Shown here: in pieces, positions 40,885 to 50,128 of the stretch | Position numbering within the stretch: the first letter of the stretch is position 1 | Layout: each line of letters starts with the position of its first letter | Assembly: GCF_031987975.1 (NCBI RefSeq) | Contig: NZ_DALZYX010000007.1 | Span: 124,001-188,000 of the forward strand | Reading direction: 5' to 3' | Source: Pseudescherichia sp031987975 | Lineage (GTDB): Bacteria; Pseudomonadota; Gammaproteobacteria; Enterobacterales; Enterobacteriaceae | DNA: 64,000 bases | The notes under the pieces: generated by a model | What the model was told of the DNA's origin: nothing | What the model saw: only the letters and a program-made list of their open reading frames with translations | The model's database searches: none | Position numbers and translations under genes: made by a program

Positions 40885-42018
40885 GTGAATGACGCAACCC
40901 CCCGCCCACAGGCGAAACCTCGTAAGGCGCTGACCCCGCTGCTGGAAATTCGTAACCTGACCAAATCCTTTGATGGACAACACGCCGTGGATGACGTCAA
41001 CCTGACCATCTACAAGGGTGAGATTTTTGCCCTGCTGGGCGCGTCCGGCTGCGGTAAATCGACCCTGCTGCGCATGCTGGCAGGCTTCGAGCAGCCTACT
41101 ACCGGGCAGATTATGCTCGACGGCGTCGATCTGGCCCACGTTCCGCCCTACCTGCGCCCCATCAATATGATGTTCCAGTCCTATGCGCTCTTTCCGCACA
41201 TGACCGTCGAGCAGAACATCGCCTTCGGCCTGAAGCAGGACAAGCTGCCGAAGGCGGAGATTGCCAGCCGGGTAGAGGAGATGCTGGGCCTCGTGCACAT
41301 GAGCGAGTTTGCTAAGCGTAAGCCGCATCAGCTCTCTGGCGGCCAGCGTCAGCGCGTGGCCCTGGCCCGCAGCCTGGCGAAACGGCCAAAGCTGCTGCTG
41401 CTCGACGAGCCGATGGGCGCGCTGGATAAGAAGCTGCGTGACCGGATGCAGCTGGAGGTGGTCGATATTCTTGAGCGGGTAGGGGTGACCTGCGTGATGG
41501 TGACCCACGATCAGGAAGAGGCAATGACCATGGCCGGGCGTATCGCGATCATGAACCGCGGTAAGTTTGTGCAGATCGGCGAGCCGGAGGAGATCTACGA
41601 GCACCCTACCACCCGCTACAGCGCAGAGTTTATCGGCTCGGTAAACGTCTTCGAAGGGCTACTGAAGGAGCGCCGGGAGGATGGCCTGGTGATTGACTCG
41701 CCGGGGCTGATGCATCCCCTGAAGGTCGATCCGGATGCGTCGGTGGTAGACAACGTGCCGGTCTACGTGGCCCTGCGCCCGGAGAAGATCATGCTCTGCG
41801 ACGAGCCGCCTGCCGACGGCTATAACTTTGCCGTGGGTGAGGTGGTGCACATTGCCTACCTCGGGGATCTCTCCATCTACCACGTCCGCCTGAAGAGCGG
41901 GCAGATGATCAGCGCTCAGCTGCAAAACGAACATCGCTACCGCAAGGGCCTGCCGACGTGGGGCGATGAGGTGCGCCTCTGCTGGGACGCCGACAGCTGC
42001 GTTGTGTTAACGGTTTAA
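40885..42018 (+). CDS. potG: Putrescine ABC transporter ATPase PotG
   Basis: 377 residues, as in E. coli. The ABC ATPase of PotFGHI: Walker A GASGCGKST (residues 54-62), Q-loop MMFQSYALFPHM, signature LSGGQRQRVALARSL, Walker B LLLLDEPMGALD, H-loop VTHDQEEAM, then a TOBE/MalK-type regulatory domain. The start is GTG 40885 with GGAGAG upstream, giving VNDATPRPQAK as in E. coli. Ends six bases before potH. Confidence 0.95.
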   Translation: MNDATPRPQAKPRKALTPLLEIRNLTKSFDGQHAVDDVNLTIYKGEIFALLGASGCGKSTLLRMLAGFEQPTTGQIMLDGVDLAHVPPYLRPINMMFQSYALFPHMTVEQNIAFGLKQDKLPKAEIASRVEEMLGLVHMSEFAKRKPHQLSGGQRQRVALARSLAKRPKLLLLDEPMGALDKKLRDRMQLEVVDILERVGVTCVMVTHDQEEAMTMAGRIAIMNRGKFVQIGEPEEIYEHPTTRYSAEFIGSVNVFEGLLKERREDGLVIDSPGLMHPLKVDPDASVVDNVPVYVALRPEKIMLCDEPPADGYNFAVGEVVHIAYLGDLSIYHVRLKSGQMISAQLQNEHRYRKGLPTWGDEVRLCWDADSCVVLTV

Positions 42019-42027
42019 GGAGCGGTG

Positions 42028-42981
42028 ATGAGTACATTAGAACCCCCGGCCCGCGTGGAAAAAACGTCCCGCTTTACCCTCTGGCTGGCGCGGATGCAGA
42101 TGAAGCACGGCCGCAAGCTGGTGATCGCGCTGCCCTACATCTGGTTGTCGCTGCTGTTTTTACTGCCGTTTCTCATCGTCTTTAAAATCAGCCTGGCCGA
42201 GATGGCGCGAGCGATCCCGCCCTATACCGATCTGATGGAGTGGGCCGACGGCCAGCTCTCGATTACCCTTAACCTGGGGAACTTCCTCCAGCTCACTGAC
42301 GATCCGCTCTACTTTGAGGCCTATCTGCAATCGTTGCAGGTAGCGGGCATCTCAACGCTGTTCTGCCTGCTGCTGGGCTATCCGCTGGCCTGGGCGGTGG
42401 CGCACAGCAAGCCCTCGACGCGCAATATCCTGCTGCTGCTGGTGATCCTGCCGTCGTGGACCTCGTTCCTGATCCGCGTCTACGCCTGGATGGGGATCCT
42501 GAAAAATAACGGTGTGCTGAATAACTTCCTGCTCTGGCTGGGAGTCATCGACCAGCCGCTGACCATTCTGCACACCAACCTCGCGGTCTATATCGGCATC
42601 GTCTACGCCTATCTGCCGTTTATGGTGCTGCCGATCTACACCGCCCTGACGCGCATCGACTACTCGCTGGTTGAAGCCTCGCTGGATCTCGGCGCGCGGC
42701 CGCTGAAGACCTTTTTCAGCGTGATCGTGCCCCTGACCAAGGGCGGGATTATCGCTGGCTCAATGCTGGTGTTTATCCCGGCGGTGGGTGAGTTCGTGAT
42801 CCCGGAGCTGCTCGGCGGTCCGGACAGCATCATGATCGGTCGCGTACTGTGGCAAGAGTTCTTTAACAACCGCGACTGGCCGGTGGCCTCGGCGGTTGCC
42901 ATCATTATGCTGCTGCTGCTCATTGTACCGATCATGTGGTTCCATAAACATCAGAGCAAAGGCACGGGAGACCACGCATGA
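42028..42981 (+). CDS. potH: Putrescine permease PotH
   Basis: 317 residues, as in E. coli. Permease subunit with six membrane segments, and the BPD_transp_1 EAA loop SLDLGARPLKTFFSVIVPLTKGGI contacting PotG. ATG 42028 is chosen over the GTG at 42025 (both adjacent). Overlaps potI by four bases (ATGA). Confidence 0.95.
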   Translation: MSTLEPPARVEKTSRFTLWLARMQMKHGRKLVIALPYIWLSLLFLLPFLIVFKISLAEMARAIPPYTDLMEWADGQLSITLNLGNFLQLTDDPLYFEAYLQSLQVAGISTLFCLLLGYPLAWAVAHSKPSTRNILLLLVILPSWTSFLIRVYAWMGILKNNGVLNNFLLWLGVIDQPLTILHTNLAVYIGIVYAYLPFMVLPIYTALTRIDYSLVEASLDLGARPLKTFFSVIVPLTKGGIIAGSMLVFIPAVGEFVIPELLGGPDSIMIGRVLWQEFFNNRDWPVASAVAIIMLLLLIVPIMWFHKHQSKGTGDHA

Positions 42982-43823
42982 ACAACTTACCGGTAGTGCG
43001 TTCGCCGTGGCGGATCCTGATCCTTGTCCTCGGCTTCACCTTCCTCTATGCACCAATGTTGATGCTGGTGATCTACTCCTTCAACAGCTCGAAGCTGGTG
43101 ACGGTGTGGGCCGGGTGGTCCACGCGCTGGTATAGCACGTTGTTCCACGACGATGCGATGATGAGCGCGGTAGGGCTGAGCCTGACCATTGCCGCCTGTG
43201 CGGCGACGATGGCGGTGATCCTCGGCACCATCGCCGCCGTGGTAATGGTGCGCTTCGGCCGCTTTCGCGGGGCAAACGGTTTTGCCTTTATGATCACTGC
43301 CCCGCTGGTGATGCCGGACGTGATCACCGGCCTGTCGCTGCTGCTGCTGTTTGTCGCCCTGGCCCACGCCATCGGCTGGCCGGCGGATCGCGGCATGCTC
43401 ACCATCTGGCTGGCCCATGTCACCTTCTGTACCGCCTATGTGGCGGTGGTGATCTCCTCCCGCCTGCGCGAGCTGGATCGCTCCATTGAGGAGGCGGCGA
43501 TGGATCTCGGTGCCACCCCGCTGAAGGTCTTCTTTATCATCACCCTGCCGATGATCATGCCGGCGGTGATCTCTGGCTGGCTGCTGGCCTTTACCCTGTC
43601 GCTGGACGATCTGGTTATTGCCAGCTTTGTCTCCGGGCCGGGGGCCACCACGCTGCCGATGCTGGTCTTCTCCAGCGTACGCATGGGGGTGAATCCGGAG
43701 ATTAACGCCCTGGCGTCGATAATTCTTGGCGTGGTAGGGATTGTTGGTTTTATCGCCTGGCTGTTGATGGCCCGCGCAGAAAAGCAGCGAACGCGCGATA
43801 TCCAGCGTGCAAGACGGGGGTGA
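42978..43823 (+). CDS. potI: Putrescine permease PotI
   Basis: 281 residues, as in E. coli. Second permease subunit: six segments and EAA loop EEAAMDLGATPLKVFFIITLPMIMPAVISG. It completes the high-affinity putrescine uptake system, used when polyamines or nitrogen are limiting. Next gene ybjO follows after 78 bases. Confidence 0.95.
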   Translation: MNNLPVVRSPWRILILVLGFTFLYAPMLMLVIYSFNSSKLVTVWAGWSTRWYSTLFHDDAMMSAVGLSLTIAACAATMAVILGTIAAVVMVRFGRFRGANGFAFMITAPLVMPDVITGLSLLLLFVALAHAIGWPADRGMLTIWLAHVTFCTAYVAVVISSRLRELDRSIEEAAMDLGATPLKVFFIITLPMIMPAVISGWLLAFTLSLDDLVIASFVSGPGATTLPMLVFSSVRMGVNPEINALASIILGVVGIVGFIAWLLMARAEKQRTRDIQRARRG

Positions 43824-43901
43824 TCCCACTAAAATTTGCTGAGGTCATGGGTCACAGGTGCCGCGCCGGTCGCGGCATCGTTTCGCAGGGAAGGCTACGC
43901 A

Positions 43902-44375
43902 GTGGGATTTTTCAAAAAAACGCAGCAGGGCCATGCGCGTCTTAACGTGCCAGCACTGGTACAGGTGGCGGCTATCGCTATTATTGCGATCCGCTGCCTC
44001 GATCTGCTGCTGCTGTTTAACTTGCTGGGGCTGCGCGGGACCCTGGACTTTATCCACCGTAGCGCCCAGACCTGGAGCCTGACGCTGGTTTTTCTTGGCA
44101 GCCTGCTGCTGCTGTTTCTGGAGTTTCTCTGCGCCTTCTCGGTAGTTAAAGGCCGCAACTGGGCGCGCTGGCTCTATCTTCTGACCCAGGTAGTGGCCGC
44201 AGGCTACCTGTGGGCGGCCTCGCTGGGCTATGGCTACCCGGAGCTGTTCAGCATTGCCGGTGGCTCGAAGCGGGAGATCTTCCACTCGCTGGTGATGCAG
44301 AAGCTGCCGGATATGCTGGTGCTTGGCCTGCTGTTTATCCCATCGCCCTGTAGACGCTTTTTCCGCTTCCAGTAA
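43902..44375 (+). CDS. ybjO: Inner-membrane protein YbjO
   Basis: 157 residues (E. coli 162). Four membrane segments (VQVAAIAIIAIRCLDLLLLFN, SLTLVFLGSLLLLFLEFLCAF, WLYLLTQVVAAGYLWAASL, LPDMLVLGLLFI). The start is uncertain: GTG 43902 has GGAAGG at good spacing and gives GFFKKTQQGHARLNVPALVQ, matching the family; an in-frame TTG at 43836 is upstream. Function unknown. Confidence 0.88.
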   Translation: MGFFKKTQQGHARLNVPALVQVAAIAIIAIRCLDLLLLFNLLGLRGTLDFIHRSAQTWSLTLVFLGSLLLLFLEFLCAFSVVKGRNWARWLYLLTQVVAAGYLWAASLGYGYPELFSIAGGSKREIFHSLVMQKLPDMLVLGLLFIPSPCRRFFRFQ

Positions 44376-44417
44376 CGGTGGTACAATCCCCGCCCCGCAA
44401 AAAAGAAGGTTTCTATC

Positions 44418-45551
44418 ATGCAGTGCGCCCTTTATGACGCCGGTCGCTGTCGCTCCTGTCAATGGATCGACCAGCCGGTCCCACAGCAGCTTGCCGTGAA
44501 GATGGCGAGCCTGCGTACGCTGCTGGACGGTCTGCCGGTCGCTGAGTGGTGCACGCCAGTGGGCGGCCCGGAGCAGGGGTTCCGCAACAAGGCCAAGATG
44601 GTCGTTAGCGGCAGCGTGGAGAAACCGCTGCTGGGGATGCTGCACAGGGACGGTTCGCCGGAGGATCTTACCGATTGTCCGCTCTATCCGGCGTCGTTCT
44701 ATTCAGTGTTCGCTGCCCTGAAGCCCTTTATTGCCCAGGCGGGCCTGACGCCCTATAACGTGGCGCGCAAACGCGGGGAGCTGAAATACCTGCTGCTCAC
44801 CGAAAGCCAGCTCGACGGCGGCCTGATGCTGCGTTTTGTGCTGCGTTCAGAGACCAAGCTCGACCAGCTTCGCGCCGCGCTGCCCGCGTTACAGGCCCAG
44901 CTGCCGCAGCTAAAGGTGATCTCGGTAAACATCCAGCCGGTGCATATGGCGATTATGGAGGGGGAGCAGGAGATCTGGCTCACCGACCAGCGGGCGCTGG
45001 CGGAGCGCTTTAACGGCGTGCCGCTGTGGATCCGCCCCCAGAGCTTCTTCCAGACCAACCCCAGCGTGGCGGCAAGCCTCTACGCCACTACCCGCGACTG
45101 GGTGCGGGCGCTGCCGGTGAAGCATATGTGGGATCTCTTCTGCGGCGTGGGCGGCTTTGGCCTGCACTGCGCGACGCCGGAGATGACGCTGACCGGGATC
45201 GAGATCGCTCCGGAAGCCATCGCCTGCGCGAAGCAGTCTGCTGAAGAGCTGGGCCTGCATAATGTGCATTTCCAGGCGCTGGACTCGACCGCATTCGCCA
45301 CGGGGCAGGGGGCGGTGCCAGATCTGGTGCTGGTCAACCCGCCGCGGCGTGGCATCGGCAAGCCGCTGTGCGACTACCTGAGCGCGATGGCTCCGCAATG
45401 GATTATCTACTCCAGCTGTAACGCCGAGACGATGGCGAAGGATATTCGCGAGCTGCCAGGATACCGCATCGAACGCGTGCAGCTATTCGATATGTTCCCG
45501 CACACGGCGCATTATGAGGTGTTAACGTTGTTGGTGCGGGAAGTAGAGTAG
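44418..45551 (+). CDS. rlmC: 23S rRNA (uracil-747-C5)-methyltransferase RlmC
   Basis: 377 residues (E. coli 375). Methylates U747 of 23S rRNA using SAM. The N-terminal cysteines for the [4Fe-4S] cluster (Cys3, Cys11, Cys14, and the one in LTDCPLY) are kept. Motifs: RPQSFFQTN, WDLFCGVGGFGLHCA (SAM), DLVLVNPPRRGIG and the catalytic YSSCNAETMAKDI. RBS AAGAAGG. Followed by a REP element. Confidence 0.96.
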   Translation: MQCALYDAGRCRSCQWIDQPVPQQLAVKMASLRTLLDGLPVAEWCTPVGGPEQGFRNKAKMVVSGSVEKPLLGMLHRDGSPEDLTDCPLYPASFYSVFAALKPFIAQAGLTPYNVARKRGELKYLLLTESQLDGGLMLRFVLRSETKLDQLRAALPALQAQLPQLKVISVNIQPVHMAIMEGEQEIWLTDQRALAERFNGVPLWIRPQSFFQTNPSVAASLYATTRDWVRALPVKHMWDLFCGVGGFGLHCATPEMTLTGIEIAPEAIACAKQSAEELGLHNVHFQALDSTAFATGQGAVPDLVLVNPPRRGIGKPLCDYLSAMAPQWIIYSSCNAETMAKDIRELPGYRIERVQLFDMFPHTAHYEVLTLLVREVE

Positions 45552-45556
45552 AATTT

Positions 45557-45588
45557 GTAGGCCCGGTAAGCGAGAGCGCCACCGGGCG
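45557..45588. repeat. REP element
   Basis: GTAGGCCCGGTAAGCGAGAG followed by GCCACCGGGC: arms GCCCGGT and ACCGGGC, between convergent rlmC and artJ. Typical intergenic REP. Confidence 0.85.
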
Positions 45589-45603
45589 TTTATCAAATAC
45601 TTA

Positions 45604-46335
45604 TTACTGCGGGAACCACTGGTCGCTGATTTTCTGATAGGTGCCGTCGGCTTTGATGGCCGCCAGGGCAGCGTTCAGTTTTTCCAGCAGGGCTTTGTTA
45701 TCCGGACGCACCGCGATGCCAAGGCCAGTACCAAAGTACTGCGCGTCGGTCACCTTCGGCGTGGCGGTACCCAGCTGCGGGTTGTTCTTCAGCCACTCGT
45801 TCACTACCGCAGTATCCCCAAATACGCCGTCGATACGGCCATTTTTCAGGTCGAGGATCGCGTTCTGGTAGCTGTCATAGGCCACGGTCTTCACTTCCGG
45901 ATGCTTATCCTGGAGGTACTTCTGATGGGTCGTTCCGTTCTCCATGCCGATGCGCTTGCCTTTCAGATCCTCAAAGGATTTAAATGCGTCTTTCTTAGCA
46001 ATCACCACCGCCGAGTTGGCGTAGTACGGGTCGGTGAAGGAGACCTGCTTGCTACGCTCTGGGGTGATGTCCATGCCGGAGATCACCGCGTCATACTTCT
46101 TGAACTTCAGCGCCGGGATCAGCGAGTCAAAAGCATGGTTGGTAAAGGTACAGTCGGCCTGCATCTGCTTGCAGAGGGCTTTTGCCAGGTCGATATCAAA
46201 GCCAACGATCTGGTTGCTGGCATCCAGTGACTCAAACGGCGGGTAGGTGGCAGAGGAGCCGAAGCTGATCTTATCTGCTGCGCTGGCACCGGCGGCGAAG
46301 GTGGCGAGGATGGCGGCCAGAATTAACTTTTTCAT
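45604..46335 (-). CDS. artJ: L-arginine-binding protein ArtJ
   Basis: 243 residues, as in E. coli. Periplasmic arginine-specific binding protein of the ArtPQM importer. Signal peptide ends at ASAAD. Conserved block: GFDIDLAKALCKQMQADCTFTN, SGMDITPERSKQVSFTDPYY, NGTTHQKYLQDKHPE and DGVFGDTAVVNEWL. ATG 46335 is taken by homology. Arginine strongly represses it through ArgR in E. coli; a candidate ArgR site lies upstream. 57% or more similar to ArtI in this window, a paralogous pair. Confidence 0.95.
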   Translation of the reverse strand: MKKLILAAILATFAAGASAADKISFGSSATYPPFESLDASNQIVGFDIDLAKALCKQMQADCTFTNHAFDSLIPALKFKKYDAVISGMDITPERSKQVSFTDPYYANSAVVIAKKDAFKSFEDLKGKRIGMENGTTHQKYLQDKHPEVKTVAYDSYQNAILDLKNGRIDGVFGDTAVVNEWLKNNPQLGTATPKVTDAQYFGTGLGIAVRPDNKALLEKLNAALAAIKADGTYQKISDQWFPQ

Positions 46336-46415
46336 TATGGAACTCCTGTCTGTCAATCTTATCGTTTTTTTACCGTGTCTGCGGCATGGAGTTACAATGC
46401 CATCTAATGCATGGG

Positions 46416-46446
46416 TATGCAATATTATTGATTAATTATATTTATG
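46416..46446 (-). promoter_or_regulatory. Candidate ArgR operator of artJ
   Basis: TATGCAATATTATTGATTAA and the following bases are of the type of two ArgR half-sites; the core TATGCAATATT recurs upstream of artP (49411). Position (about 80-110 bases before ArtJ) agrees with known ArgR control. Confidence 0.4.
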
Positions 46447-46485
46447 TCGACGTAAAAAAGGCGGGTTGCCCCGCCTCAAAGAGTT

Positions 46486-47154
46486 TTAGTTGCGTCGCTC
46501 GAACGCCAGCGCTCGCCGCTCGATAAGCCGCATCAGCAGCGTCAGCAAGCCGTTGACTACCAAATAGATAATCCCCGCCGCGCCGAAAACCATCACGTCG
46601 TAGGTGCGACCGTACAGCAGCTGTCCGTGCCCCATCACCTCCATCAGCGTGATGGTGTAGGCCAGGGAGGTACTTTTGAATACCAGCACCACTTCGTTGG
46701 AGTAGGAGGAGAGGGCGCGTTTAAAGGCGTACGGCAGCAGGATCGCCAGCGTATCCTTCTTGCTCATCCCCAGCGCGCCGCAGGATTGCCACTGCCCCTC
46801 AGGGATCGCCCGAATAGCGCCGTAGAAGAGCTGGGTGGTGTACGCGGCGCTGTTCAACGACAGGGCGATCAGCGCGCAGAGCCACGGCTCGGAGAGCAGG
46901 TGCCACAGCCACGGATACGCCTGGATCGACGGGAACTGCCCCGGCCCGTAGTAGATCAGGAAGATCTGCACCAGCAGCGGCGTACCGGTAAAGAGCGTGA
47001 TGTAGCCGCGCACAATCCACACCAGACCCGGCGTTTTCAGCGTCAGGACGATGGTGAAAATCAGGGAGAGGATCAGCGCCACCACAATCGACGCCACGGT
47101 GAGCGTCAGGCTGGTGTGCAGCCCCTTCATCAGTTCGGGTAAGTACTCAAGCAT
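46486..47154 (-). CDS. artM: Arginine permease ArtM
   Basis: 222 residues, as in E. coli. Five-helix ABC permease; EAA-type loop ALGMSKKDTLAILLPYAFKRAL. Last gene of the artPIQM operon; its ATG overlaps the artQ stop by a base. artJ has its own promoter downstream. Confidence 0.95.
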   Translation of the reverse strand: MLEYLPELMKGLHTSLTLTVASIVVALILSLIFTIVLTLKTPGLVWIVRGYITLFTGTPLLVQIFLIYYGPGQFPSIQAYPWLWHLLSEPWLCALIALSLNSAAYTTQLFYGAIRAIPEGQWQSCGALGMSKKDTLAILLPYAFKRALSSYSNEVVLVFKSTSLAYTITLMEVMGHGQLLYGRTYDVMVFGAAGIIYLVVNGLLTLLMRLIERRALAFERRN

Positions 47155-47870
47155 CAGCCAGGCCTCCGTTCGAAACGTGTCGCGCGTTGGTCAATGCGTT
47201 TGAGAATGTACTGACTGAGAAGCGTAATCACCAGGTAGATAGCCGCCGCCACCAGAAACCAGGTAAACGGCTCCTGGGTACGGGTCGCGATGCTGCGGGT
47301 TTGCAGCATGAGATCGTTAACGCTGATCAGCGACACCAGCGCCGTATCTTTCAGCAGCACCAGCCACTGGTTGCCCAGCCCCGGCAGAGCGTGACGCCAC
47401 ATCTGCGGCATCACCAGGCGGAAAAAGATAGCGCTTTTAGACAGCCCCAGCGCCTGGCCGGACTCCCACTGGCCCTGCGGCACGGCCTTCAGCGCCCCAC
47501 GCAGGGTCTGAGAAGCATAGGCAGCATAGAGCAGGGAGAGGGCAATCACCCCGCACAGGAACGGGCTGACGTCGAAGTTTTCAATCTGCATCTGCACCGG
47601 GATCTGCGCAAACCCGAGGTTGAGGGTAAAGCCATCCGAGAGCATTAGCAGCAGCTGTGACGAGCCAAAATAGATAAAGAGCACCACCAGAATTTCCGGC
47701 AGGCCGCGCAGAATGGTCACCAGCCCTGAGCCGAGCCATGCAATGGGACGCCACTTAACGGACTCCCAGACGGCAAAGAGCATAGCGAGCACCAGGCCAA
47801 TGGCCAGGGCGCAAACGGCAAGGCCGACGGTCATCCCGGCGGCGCTTGCTAAAGGAAAAAGTTCATTCAT
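47154..47870 (-). CDS. artQ: Arginine permease ArtQ
   Basis: 238 residues, as in E. coli, from the ATG at 47870 (an upstream TTG at 47873 is less likely). Permease partner of ArtM, with EAA-type loop ALGLSKSAIFFRLVMPQMWRHALPG. Begins six bases after the end of artI. Confidence 0.95.
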   Translation of the reverse strand: MNELFPLASAAGMTVGLAVCALAIGLVLAMLFAVWESVKWRPIAWLGSGLVTILRGLPEILVVLFIYFGSSQLLLMLSDGFTLNLGFAQIPVQMQIENFDVSPFLCGVIALSLLYAAYASQTLRGALKAVPQGQWESGQALGLSKSAIFFRLVMPQMWRHALPGLGNQWLVLLKDTALVSLISVNDLMLQTRSIATRTQEPFTWFLVAAAIYLVITLLSQYILKRIDQRATRFERRPG

Positions 47871-47876
47871 CAAGGA

Positions 47877-48608
47877 TTACTTCTGGAACCATTTTTTGTA
47901 GATGGTCTCGTAGGTACCATCCTGCTTCACTTTTTCCAGTGCGGTATTAAATTTCTGCTGCAGGTCGGTATTGCCCTGACGCACCGCAATGCCCAGACCC
48001 GTGCCGAAATACTCTTTATCCGTCACCTTGTCGCCCACCGCAGCCAGCTTATTATTGGCCTTCAGCCACTCGGTCACCACTGCGGTATCACCAAATACGG
48101 CGTCAATACGACCATTCTGCAGATCCAGACGCGCGTTCTGGTAGCTGTCGTAAGGTACGGTAGTGATTTCCGGATGCTTGTCGGTAATGAATTTCTGGTG
48201 CGTAGTGCCGTTCTGCACGCCAACGCGTTTGCCTTTCAGCGCGTCGATGCTGGTAAATTTACCCTGCTGGCCGATAAACAGCGCCGAGTTGTCGTAGTAC
48301 GGGTTAGTGAACAGAACCTGTTTCTGACGCTCCGGCGTAATATCCATTCCCGCCATCACCGCGTCGAAGCGGCGGAATTTCAGGCTTGGGATCAGGCTAT
48401 CGAACGCCTGGTTAGTGAACGTACAGGTCGCATCAATCTCTTTACACAGCGCGTTCGCCAGATCGACGTCGAAGCCAACAATTTTGTTATTGGCATCGGT
48501 GGATTCGAACGGAGGATAGCTCGCTTCGGTAGCGAAACGAATGGTTTGGGCTGCTGTAGCAGAGAGGCTAACGCTGGCGAGCAGCGCGGCAATCAATACT
48601 TTTTTCAT
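47877..48608 (-). CDS. artI: Periplasmic binding protein ArtI
   Basis: 243 residues. Binding protein of the Art system: signal peptide ends at ATAAQ; FDVDLANALCKEIDATCTFTN, AGMDITPERQKQVLFTNPYY, NGTTHQKFITDKHPE. A paralogue of ArtJ. E. coli ArtI does not bind arginine strongly; its ligand is not settled. ATG 48608 preferred. Confidence 0.95.
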   Translation of the reverse strand: MKKVLIAALLASVSLSATAAQTIRFATEASYPPFESTDANNKIVGFDVDLANALCKEIDATCTFTNQAFDSLIPSLKFRRFDAVMAGMDITPERQKQVLFTNPYYDNSALFIGQQGKFTSIDALKGKRVGVQNGTTHQKFITDKHPEITTVPYDSYQNARLDLQNGRIDAVFGDTAVVTEWLKANNKLAAVGDKVTDKEYFGTGLGIAVRQGNTDLQQKFNTALEKVKQDGTYETIYKKWFQK

Positions 48609-48628
48609 TGTCACTTCCCAAAAAAATA

Positions 48629-49357
48629 TCAGTGAGATAAGTAGTTTTTAAACGCATCGGTCTGCGGTGCGGTAAAGGTGCTGGCATCGCCCTGTTCAAC
48701 GATATAGCCATTTTCCATATAGACCACACGGCTGGCGGTTTTACGCGCCACTTCAACTTCGTGAGTCACGATAACCTGGGTAATTTTGGTTTGGGCCAGC
48801 TCGCGGATGATGCTGACGATCTGCGCGGTGATCTCGGGATCCAGCGCCGCCGTTGGTTCATCAAACAGCAGCACCTGCGGCTCCATCATCAGCGCCCGGG
48901 CAATGGCCACACGCTGCTGCTGACCGCCGGAGAGGTGCAGCGGGTAGCGATCGCTGTAGGGCTTCAGGCGCAGGCGCTCTAAGAGCTTATCGGCACGGGC
49001 GTGCGCCTGCTCTTTGCTCAGGCCCAGCACGCGACAGGGCGCTTCAATCAGGTTCTGCACCACGGTGAGGTGGGGCCAGAGATTGTACTGCTGAAACACC
49101 ATCCCGACGTTTTGCCGCAGCTCGCGGATCGCTTTATCAGAGGGCGTTTTGGCAAAATCGAAGTTGTTACCGGCGATGCTTAACGTACCGGAGCGTGGCA
49201 TCTCCAGCAGGTTGAGCACCCGCAGCAGCGAGCTTTTGCCTGCGCCGCTTGGGCCAAGCAGCACCAGCGTCTCGCCCTCGGGGCAGTCGAGTGTGATATC
49301 AAACAGCGCCTGATGTGCGCCGTAGAAGCAGTTAATGCCGTTTAATTTAATACTCAT
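48629..49357 (-). CDS. artP: Arginine ABC transporter ATPase ArtP
   Basis: 242 residues, as in E. coli. ATPase of the arginine importer: Walker A LGPSGAGKSSLL, Q-loop GMVFQQYNLWPHL, signature LSGGQQQRVAIARAL, Walker B LLFDEPTAALD, H-loop VTHEVEVA. ATG 49357 gives MSIKLNGINCFYG. First gene of artPIQM; a TATGCAATATT motif (candidate ArgR half-sites) lies at 49411, about 55 bases upstream. Confidence 0.95.
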   Translation of the reverse strand: MSIKLNGINCFYGAHQALFDITLDCPEGETLVLLGPSGAGKSSLLRVLNLLEMPRSGTLSIAGNNFDFAKTPSDKAIRELRQNVGMVFQQYNLWPHLTVVQNLIEAPCRVLGLSKEQAHARADKLLERLRLKPYSDRYPLHLSGGQQQRVAIARALMMEPQVLLFDEPTAALDPEITAQIVSIIRELAQTKITQVIVTHEVEVARKTASRVVYMENGYIVEQGDASTFTAPQTDAFKNYLSH

Positions 49358-49501
49358 CGAGGCAATCTGATAGCAATTGAGGCCGCAAATAGTAACGTTG
49401 ACAGAATAGTTATGCAATATTTATGCGTTAAAACTTAACTACAGGCCGTCTTCCTACTTAAAAATAGCACAAAATCGCGGAGGTCCGGCCTGCACAGAAG
49501 A

Positions 49502-50020
49502 TTAGCGATGCTCAATTGACTGACGCAGCGAGCCTGCCGGGGCATGAACGCTGCCGCCGAGATAGCGTACATCATCGACTGCCCAGCACTGGCCTTCACG
49601 TATCATCAACACCTCATCCTGCCAGCGCTGGTTACCCTGTGTCAGCTCTACGCGCAGGGGAATATTACGCGCGTCGGTGTTGGGAATGGTCGAGGCGCTG
49701 GCGACCGTGGCCGTTTGGGCTGGTGTGGTACGGCTGGAGAAGGGATCGGTGCTCAGCAGAGCGCTGTTGCGGCTGTCGCGGGACGCGGCGGTCAGCATGG
49801 CGGCCAGGTCGTCGCTGAGGTAGGGACGCAGCGCAGTGAGATCGTTACTGCGGTGCTGGATGCGGTAGTCATAAAACTGCTGCGCCACGGCATCGGGACC
49901 GCCAGCCACGCAGGGACCGTTGCGCGTGCCGATATCCTTAAACGCGGGCGTCACGGGCGTGGTGCACGCTGAGAGCACCAGTGCACAGGGCACAATGACG
50001 GATAAAAAAGAGTAGCGCAT
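49502..50020 (-). CDS. ybjP: Lipoprotein YbjP
   Basis: 172 residues (E. coli 171). Lipobox LSAC at MRYSFLSVIVPCALVLSACT; mature domain with DUF3828-like features (VRVELTQGNQRW, VDDVRYLG). Role unknown. ATG 50020 with GGAAA upstream. In K-12 ybjQ stands between it and amiD; here they directly face each other. Confidence 0.9.
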   Translation of the reverse strand: MRYSFLSVIVPCALVLSACTTPVTPAFKDIGTRNGPCVAGGPDAVAQQFYDYRIQHRSNDLTALRPYLSDDLAAMLTAASRDSRNSALLSTDPFSSRTTPAQTATVASASTIPNTDARNIPLRVELTQGNQRWQDEVLMIREGQCWAVDDVRYLGGSVHAPAGSLRQSIEHR

Positions 50021-50128
50021 AATGATTTCCTTATAAGCTAATGACAGATTTACTGTTTCATCAATCATAGCCCTGGCTGTTTGATTATGCATCGCCTGTG
50101 GCATCGAAGGTTAAAAAGGAGAGTAAAG